Below are positions 6,499-10,787 of a DNA stretch of 10,787 nucleotides, piece after piece (the first letter of the stretch is position 1; every line of letters begins with the position of its first letter). This DNA is from Lachnoclostridium sp. UBA7215. Its GTDB lineage: Bacteria > Bacillota > Clostridia > Lachnospirales > Lachnospiraceae. The position numbers were made by a program, and so were the translations under genes. Below the pieces are notes generated by a model. The model was not told the origin of the DNA and ran no database searches. It saw nothing but the letters and a program-made list of their open reading frames with translations. The stretch lies in contig DKUB01000102.1 in NCBI GenBank assembly GCA_002490465.1, positions 1 to 10,787 of the forward strand, given 5' to 3'.

Positions 6499-6924
6499 TT
6501 ATTCACCCTCCTCACTGTTTTCCGTTTCCGCCCTGTCATGGAGCTGCTCCAGCACCAGTTTTAACTTCTTCGGAATAGGCAGCCCCAGATGTCCGGCATT
6601 TTCCAAAAGGGACACACCCTCATTGGAGAGGTAAAAGAAAATGACCGCCGTGCGAAGGATGCTGCCAGCTCCAATGACCTGGATGTCCAGGATGTTTGCA
6701 ATCCCTGCCAGAATAAAAATCAGCACCTTCCGGCAGATGCCCTTAAATCCCACCTCACTGGACAGCTTCTTATCTGCAATGGCGCACATCACACCCGTGA
6801 TGTAATCCACCGCCGCAAACACCACCAGCGCGATCAGCAGCCCGTCACAGCCGCCCAGGAAGTAGCCGAGCCACCCGCCGACCGCCGTAAAAATAAGTTG
6901 AATCGTGTTCCAAAATTCCTTCAT
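6499..6924 (-). CDS. Phage holin (toxin secretion/phage lysis holin family)
   Basis: This 141-residue membrane protein is expected to permeabilise the membrane and give the endolysin access to the wall. Hydrophobic stretches at about residues 8-24 (IFTAVGGWLGYFLGG), 28-48 (LLIALVVFAAVDYITGVM), 66-85 (VLIFILAGIANILDIQV) and 88-102 (ILRTAVIFFYLSNEG) give three to four membrane segments. The VDYITGVM and YLSNEGVSLLENAGHLGLPIP motifs are typical of the holin_4 type family. The C-terminus is charged (HDRAETENSEEGE) and probably cytoplasmic. The ATG at 6924 has GGAGG 8 nt upstream. It is followed 2 nt later by the endolysin. Its only leader is the gap containing the upstream terminator-like hairpin, so its expression may depend on read-through. 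Confidence 0.93.
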   Translation of the reverse strand: MKEFWNTIQLIFTAVGGWLGYFLGGCDGLLIALVVFAAVDYITGVMCAIADKKLSSEVGFKGICRKVLIFILAGIANILDIQVIGAGSILRTAVIFFYLSNEGVSLLENAGHLGLPIPKKLKLVLEQLHDRAETENSEEGE

Positions 6925-7040
6925 GTTGAAATCCTCCGTTTCTTAAATTTGTGTATGAAAAAGCGACTGCCCGTCTGAGCAATCGCCTGTTTCCTGAAAA
7001 TATACAATTGTTCTCTGTATTTTCCTATGACTGAGTTCAT
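6921..7040 (-). CDS. Possible 39-residue basic small ORF coupled to the holin
   Basis: An ATG at 7040, 6 nt after the preceding stop, opens a 39-codon frame whose TGA overlaps the holin ATG as ATGA. The peptide is basic at its end (FFIHKFKKRRIST). A GGAG lies 12 nt upstream, and a closer AGAGG abuts the ATG, so the ribosome binding site is poor. The frame runs straight through the terminator-like hairpin. It fills the gap exactly but does not resemble the XkdX-type small proteins often found here; it may be chance. Confidence 0.22.
   Translation of the reverse strand: MNSVIGKYREQLYIFRKQAIAQTGSRFFIHKFKKRRIST
6958..6986 (-). terminator. Terminator-like hairpin between the tail and lysis genes
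   Basis: On the minus strand GCGATTGCTC (6986-6977) pairs with GGGCAGTCGC (6972-6963) over 10 bp with two G-U pairs. The loop is AGAC, followed by five T residues. The hairpin ends about 33 nt before the holin start, leaving no room for a full promoter downstream. It probably lowers or times lysis-gene transcription relative to the tail genes. Confidence 0.75.
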
Positions 7041-7046
7041 CCTCTC

Positions 7047-7445
7047 TTAAAACTCCGTATCCAGCATAAACCCACAGTCATACAGAATGGTCGGCTCAAT
7101 GGCAATGCCGGATTCTTCCAGCACCGACTCCGGTATGACATGGATGGGGATATCCGTCTCAATGTCCAGCAGTTCCTTCATCCCTTTCTCCCACTCCTCC
7201 AGATGCTCCGGCGCAATCTCAATCATCCCCGTTTCCAGATATGAAGGAATCCCCTTTTCATCCCTGACGTTATATTCATCAAGGAGCCGGTTCCTTGCTT
7301 CCTCCACGTTCCGGTTCTCCGGCTCCAATGCCCTGTAGTTTTTCAGCAGGGCAAAAGAAAACTTAACCGGATATTTCTCCCTCCGGTTGATAATGTCTGT
7401 GATATTACGGAAATGGGTAACGATTTCTGCATTGGTCAGTTTCAT
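7047..7445 (-). CDS. Small phage tail-region protein, DUF1617-like
   Basis: This 132-residue, mostly acidic, soluble protein has no membrane segment. The start (MKLTNAEIV, then KYPVKFSFALLKNYRALEPENRNVEEARNRLLDEY split over residues 24-58) resembles DUF1617 proteins of Firmicute phages in length and in this 'VK-S-ALLKN' pattern. That assignment is from memory and is only moderately secure. The function of that family is unknown; its usual place is between tail and lysis genes, as here. The ATG at 7445 overlaps the previous stop as ATGA and has AAAGGAGGAGC upstream, so it is coupled to the 75-residue gene. A terminator-like hairpin follows about 60 nt downstream. Confidence 0.75.
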   Translation of the reverse strand: MKLTNAEIVTHFRNITDIINRREKYPVKFSFALLKNYRALEPENRNVEEARNRLLDEYNVRDEKGIPSYLETGMIEIAPEHLEEWEKGMKELLDIETDIPIHVIPESVLEESGIAIEPTILYDCGFMLDTEF

Positions 7446-7669
7446 GACTGCTCCTCCTTTTGACTCAAATTAAATTCTCCCGTATAACTTTTATTCGGGT
7501 TTACCACCGCGCTTCTGGACACCCTCCGATACCGTCCGCTGGCATACTCCGCATAGAACAGCTTTCCTTCCGCCTCCAGACGGTCAAGCTCCGCTTCATC
7601 AAACTCATTGATATAGGTCTGTACCGTCTGTTCCGGGTCACGATATACGAACGCAACAATCTCCGCCAT
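7442..7669 (-). CDS. Small phage protein of unknown function in the tail operon
   Basis: This 75-residue protein of no family I recognise begins MAEIVAFVYRDPEQTVQTY and is rich in Glu, Arg and Tyr. It has no membrane segment. A predicted helical middle (NEFDEAELDRLEAEGKL) is followed by short strands. The ATG at 7669 is preferred to a TTG one codon earlier because AGGAGG then sits 8 nt upstream; that site overlaps the stop codon of the tail gene. The gene ends in an ATGA overlap with the next one. Its position, directly after the host-recognition protein, suggests a structural or assembly accessory of the tail, but that is only context. Confidence 0.75.
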   Translation of the reverse strand: MAEIVAFVYRDPEQTVQTYINEFDEAELDRLEAEGKLFYAEYASGRYRRVSRSAVVNPNKSYTGEFNLSQKEEQS

Positions 7670-7681
7670 CAATCATTCCTC

Positions 7682-10543
7682 CTAAGATACAATGGAATAG
7701 CCTGTCAGCAATCCATTTTTGAATATCAGTTTAAAAGTTCCATAGGTCCAGGTAATACTGCCATTGCCGTTATTTGTAATTGACTTTACCAAAGCCTGGC
7801 TGACTGTTCCTGTATATCCCTCTGTCACAGTCGCCTCCGAACCAAATGCCATGTAGCTTCCCACGCCAATCCTCGGCGCGAGGATGAACAGTCCACTCCT
7901 TCCGGCAATGCGAGTGCCGTACACCCCGCTATCCGTCCAATAGTTATTAAAGCAGACATAACCCGTGGATGCCGTGCCGCCGCCCCCGGTCCCATAGATC
8001 TGTCCATTTGCCATTGTGATCCATGCGCTTCCGTTTCCCGTGCTGATACCCGAAGTAGACACATACACCCCGCTGGCGGCAGAGGTCAGGCTGGTCTTTC
8101 CCTTATACAGTGCGGAACTGTTCAGCGTGAATCCGGCAATCGTCCCCGCAGAGGCGGTCAGCGTACCGGAAATGGTCGCGCCATAAGCAGTCAGGACGCC
8201 TCCCGTGATATTCACATACTTCGTACCGGAATTATACTGCCGGATGCCATTGGTACCGATATATGTCCCCTCTACGGTTGAGGTCATCGAGGTCGTGCCA
8301 TTGTATAAGGCGCTCGTCCCAATGGTCCATCCTCCGATCGTCGCACCAAACGCCTTCAGGTCCGTTACGTTGATCACACTGGCGTCCACGGTTCCCGTGA
8401 TGATGTGTCCCCCGTCAATCACCGTTGTATTGGCCGGTTTAAAGATTCCCGGAGACTGAGCCGCAGATGCCACTTCCTCGATCATAATGGCATCAAACCA
8501 CATCGTAACGCCAGCACCGCCGGAATTCTGCACCCGGATGGAAACATATGGGTAGGTGCTGGTCACGGTAAAAGAGCGGACAATCCGGGTCCATGAAGTT
8601 CCTGCCTTTGCGGTTGTATAGGACAGGGCGCTGTTCGTCGAATTGACCGCCGTGTGCTCTGAAACGTACAGATAAGCATTCACTCCTTCCGTATCTGACT
8701 TCACATAGCAACTGGCCAGATAAGTCTTGCCTGCCTGCACCGGAATACAGCCATAGTAATTATTTTTATGCCCCAGGTACACATACGCACTGCCGCCCGT
8801 TGCTGTTACCTGCAGCGCCTGTTGTCCGTAATACACACAGCCGGGCTCACTGGTTAAGGATACCGCTGCATAGGTCGATTTCGTATAGTAAAGAATGTCC
8901 TCTGTGATGTTGTCAAAGGTGTCATATCCCCGGTTATACAGGTTGCCACCCGTACCGATAGTCAGTTTATCCGCTGTGATTGTATTGGTCTGGATATTTC
9001 CACCATAAATGCTCGTTTTGCCGGAAGTGGACAGATCCGTCATCGTCACATATCCACTTAAGTTCAGTTTGGAAGAATGAATCGTTACCGTCTCGGCACT
9101 CATGTTGATGGATGAGATCAGATTGTCCAGATCGACTTTCATTTCAATAGATGCCTGAAGTTCTCCGATGGCTGTATTATAATCTGAGGTTTTTACATAA
9201 ACTGCCGAGACCACCTGCAGGATAGAGGATGATGTCTGGGTAATCGAGGACCGTATCTCTGCTGCTTCCTTTTCATAGTCTGTTTTCAGCAGGTAATTCT
9301 CACTGACGGTCATGAGAATCTGCTCCGCCGTCTTTGTAATCTCGGAACTGAATTCTTTGATCCGGATATCCATTCCATTCAATTTGGATGCCGCCGATCT
9401 CTGCTGCCCGTAAATATAGGAAATATCTTCCCGAATACCGGACAGGGAGGAATCACTTTCTGCTTGCAGCGTTTTTCGGGACCGCCCCAGTGTAATGGAA
9501 GAATTCTCCGGCTGCGCCAGCCTGATGGTCATGGCAGATACCTGCATATAGGTATCCAGCCCGTGGGGAGCCGATACGACACGGATGGAATCCCCCAGGG
9601 AGATTTTCTCCACATCCATATGCAGAAGATGCAGGTCCACAGCGTTCAAGGTCAGGGTTGAAAGCAGCCTTGCGGCATCCTCAAGGTCCTGCATTCCCGC
9701 CGTATAAAGGTTGGCTGCCTGCGTAATGTTTTCATGCACCACACATTTTACAATCCTGCCGTATAAGGCAGATGCTTCCGTATCTTCCAGATAATCCTTC
9801 CCGTTATTGACTCCGGCAATGGTCAGGCGCTCCTCCGATTCCGTGTCCTGATATTCCCCATCCACTTCCGAAAGCCTTGCTCCCAGCGGAATGACGACGG
9901 TTGCCATGTCCTCGCCCTTTACCTCATGGTTCAAATCCAGCAGATTCTCCCCAAACCGGATCGCCTGAGAGCAGATATTCGGATATTCTTTCAGCCAGTC
10001 AATATAGACCGCCTTCCCGACATGGCGTGTGCGGACATAACCGCCGCAGCTTCCTCCAAAGCATTTTTCTTTTACCGTATCCCAGGAAGTATCGTATGTG
10101 GTGGAGCTGTAATACAGTTCATTGTTGCTGTCCGTGACTGTCACTACACCGATCATGAAGCGCTTCCATTCATCCACATCCGCATTGTGACGGCCAATGA
10201 CTGTAGCAAACCATTCCTCCGGGGAGAGGCCGTCACAGACGTAACACCTCTGGTTAGAATCATTCAGATAACCAAGCTCCCCCTCCACCTCTACTTTTCT
10301 GGTCCTGTCAAAGCCCACACTGTCATTCAGCACCCGGCCGGAAAACAGCCACTCCCCATCCTGGTACAGTGTCACCACGGATCTCAACTTCCGGATCACA
10401 TTGTAGGATGGATGGGTCGGCGGCATGGAAAAGGAGAGGATGCCGGAAGTATTGACCGCCAGCTCCAACGTAGGGTCATTGACCAGGTAAGCTTTCTGCC
10501 GGGGATCATAAAGCAGCTTCCCGTCACAGTAAATCTGGTACAT
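7682..10543 (-). CDS. Phage tail tip / host-recognition protein (prophage tail endopeptidase-type N-terminus)
   Basis: This is a 953-residue virion protein. Residues 1-360 resemble the prophage endopeptidase-tail (Tal/gp27-like hub) family: MYQIYCDGKLLYDPR, a region of beta strands around FSGRVLNDSVGFDRT, and SLGDSIRV. Residues about 360-530 have heptad-like helices and the ITADKLTIG motif common in tail fibres. Residues about 534-690 look like a carbohydrate-binding beta-sandwich (GQQALQVT, PVQAGKTYLASCYVKS, MWFDAIMIEE). Residues 737-853 hold two related beta-repeats, followed by a Gly/Ser/Tyr-rich tip domain. The ATG at 10543 is chosen over a longer frame from 10600 because AAAGGGG lies 8 nt upstream and TAATG couples it to the previous gene. 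It likely binds host surface glycans. Whether it also cleaves wall peptides cannot be told; I saw no clear protease motif. Confidence 0.9.
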   Translation of the reverse strand: MYQIYCDGKLLYDPRQKAYLVNDPTLELAVNTSGILSFSMPPTHPSYNVIRKLRSVVTLYQDGEWLFSGRVLNDSVGFDRTRKVEVEGELGYLNDSNQRCYVCDGLSPEEWFATVIGRHNADVDEWKRFMIGVVTVTDSNNELYYSSTTYDTSWDTVKEKCFGGSCGGYVRTRHVGKAVYIDWLKEYPNICSQAIRFGENLLDLNHEVKGEDMATVVIPLGARLSEVDGEYQDTESEERLTIAGVNNGKDYLEDTEASALYGRIVKCVVHENITQAANLYTAGMQDLEDAARLLSTLTLNAVDLHLLHMDVEKISLGDSIRVVSAPHGLDTYMQVSAMTIRLAQPENSSITLGRSRKTLQAESDSSLSGIREDISYIYGQQRSAASKLNGMDIRIKEFSSEITKTAEQILMTVSENYLLKTDYEKEAAEIRSSITQTSSSILQVVSAVYVKTSDYNTAIGELQASIEMKVDLDNLISSINMSAETVTIHSSKLNLSGYVTMTDLSTSGKTSIYGGNIQTNTITADKLTIGTGGNLYNRGYDTFDNITEDILYYTKSTYAAVSLTSEPGCVYYGQQALQVTATGGSAYVYLGHKNNYYGCIPVQAGKTYLASCYVKSDTEGVNAYLYVSEHTAVNSTNSALSYTTAKAGTSWTRIVRSFTVTSTYPYVSIRVQNSGGAGVTMWFDAIMIEEVASAAQSPGIFKPANTTVIDGGHIITGTVDASVINVTDLKAFGATIGGWTIGTSALYNGTTSMTSTVEGTYIGTNGIRQYNSGTKYVNITGGVLTAYGATISGTLTASAGTIAGFTLNSSALYKGKTSLTSAASGVYVSTSGISTGNGSAWITMANGQIYGTGGGGTASTGYVCFNNYWTDSGVYGTRIAGRSGLFILAPRIGVGSYMAFGSEATVTEGYTGTVSQALVKSITNNGNGSITWTYGTFKLIFKNGLLTGYSIVS
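7985..8335 (-). repeat. Two diverged 66-residue beta-repeats within the tail protein
   Basis: Residues 737-794 (GGWTIGTSALYNGTTSMTS) and 803-853 (AGFTLNSSALYKGKTSLTS) align with a 66-residue offset, sharing the SALY-G-TS-TS core, a G(T/V)Y(I/V) turn and a GI step. This is a protein-level repeat of the kind found in tail-fibre beta-helices. The DNA has diverged, so it is old rather than a recent duplication. Confidence 0.7.
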
Positions 10544-10746
10544 TACAGACACCCCTTTCGGAACGTAACTGTCATCATTGTCTTCCCTGTGATCAGCCAC
10601 TCATTAGTACCGTCTTTCAATACAATGTCCATCCGTTTCTGTGTCCCTGCCAGAATAGAGTAATCCGTCCCTTCAAAAGTGAGCGTACAGTCGAACAGGG
10701 ACCAGATGGTCGGCGTTGTCCACATACGGTCATTTTCAATTGTCAA
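10543..10746 (-). CDS. C-terminal part of a tail protein (possibly distal-tail type), start uncertain
   Basis: The frame ends at 10543 with KTMMTVTFRKGCL and reads as a beta-rich tail protein end (GTLTIEND, FDCTLTFEG, NEWLITG), typical of the gene before the tail-tip protein. It may be the C-terminus of a distal tail (Dit-like) protein. No good start exists: the only in-frame candidates are TTG at 10746 and an internal ATG, neither with a proper ribosome binding site. An in-frame TAA lies at 10779-10777. A second frame is open from the window edge to a TGA at 10762-10760, so a frameshift may join the two. The last base of its stop codon is shared with the ATG of the next gene. Confidence 0.55.
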   Translation of the reverse strand: MTIENDRMWTTPTIWSLFDCTLTFEGTDYSILAGTQKRMDIVLKDGTNEWLITGKTMMTVTFRKGCL

Positions 10747-10787
10747 TGTTCCTGTAGTTTCACCCAGCTCTGACGCTTAAATTAATA

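Noticed and set aside
5990..6634. Long plus-strand open frames opposite the endolysin, holin and tail genes (for example 5990-6634 and 9926-10663)
   Set aside because: They lie antisense to clearly recognised genes, encode Cys/His/Pro/Arg-rich low-sense peptides without domains, and lack ribosome binding sites.
10544..10600. A 19-residue N-terminal extension of the tail tip protein
   Set aside because: It would overlap the preceding gene by 58 nt. The ATG at 10543 has a good ribosome binding site and a TAATG overlap, and MYQIYCDGKLLYD is a natural start for the family.

Overview
The window looks like the late end of an integrated siphovirus-type prophage in a Gram-positive gut Clostridium, most likely a Lachnospiraceae member (Blautia/Dorea/Roseburia-like). 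That assignment rests on the style of the endolysin, the phage lysis holin and the tandem serine recombinases with Clostridial-type sequences. It is inference from recognised families, not a database match. Every supported gene is on the minus strand, so transcription runs from base 10787 down to base 1. Most starts have strong AGGAGG-like ribosome binding sites, and neighbouring genes are tightly packed or overlap.

In transcription order, the layout begins with the tail module (10787-7047). It holds the C-terminal part of a tail protein at the right edge, a 953-residue tail tip/host-recognition protein, and two small tail-region proteins, the second resembling DUF1617. A strong terminator-like hairpin follows, and then the lysis module: a holin (6924-6499) and, 2 nt later, a two-enzyme endolysin (6496-4973) with amidase, glucosaminidase and SH3-like parts.

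Next is an island (about 4970-2850) visibly richer in A+T than its neighbours, with its own candidate promoter and terminator. It encodes a 248-residue protein of uncertain function and a fused Xre-ImmA/IrrE-type repressor/protease. This is the arrangement of a phage cargo ('moron') operon and is the best candidate here for a poorly described toxin-antitoxin, defence or lysogeny-control pair.

The integration module (2733-424) has three overlapping members of the serine recombinase superfamily. The first is a 138-residue resolvase-like domain lacking the catalytic serine. The second is a complete 426-residue large serine recombinase. The third is cut off exactly where the conserved 'ML-NEKY-GD' segment should continue. 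The third gene overlaps the second by 140 nt in another frame. The truncation suggests that the prophage attachment site lies inside this gene, which would place the prophage/host junction near base 424.

Beyond that point (423-1) is a perfect 13-bp inverted repeat with a T-run, a SymE-like toxin gene, and the first 28 codons of an unrecognised gene. These are probably host or other mobile-element DNA. No stretch over 300 bases lacks a gene. I saw no tRNA, rRNA, CRISPR array or insertion sequence.
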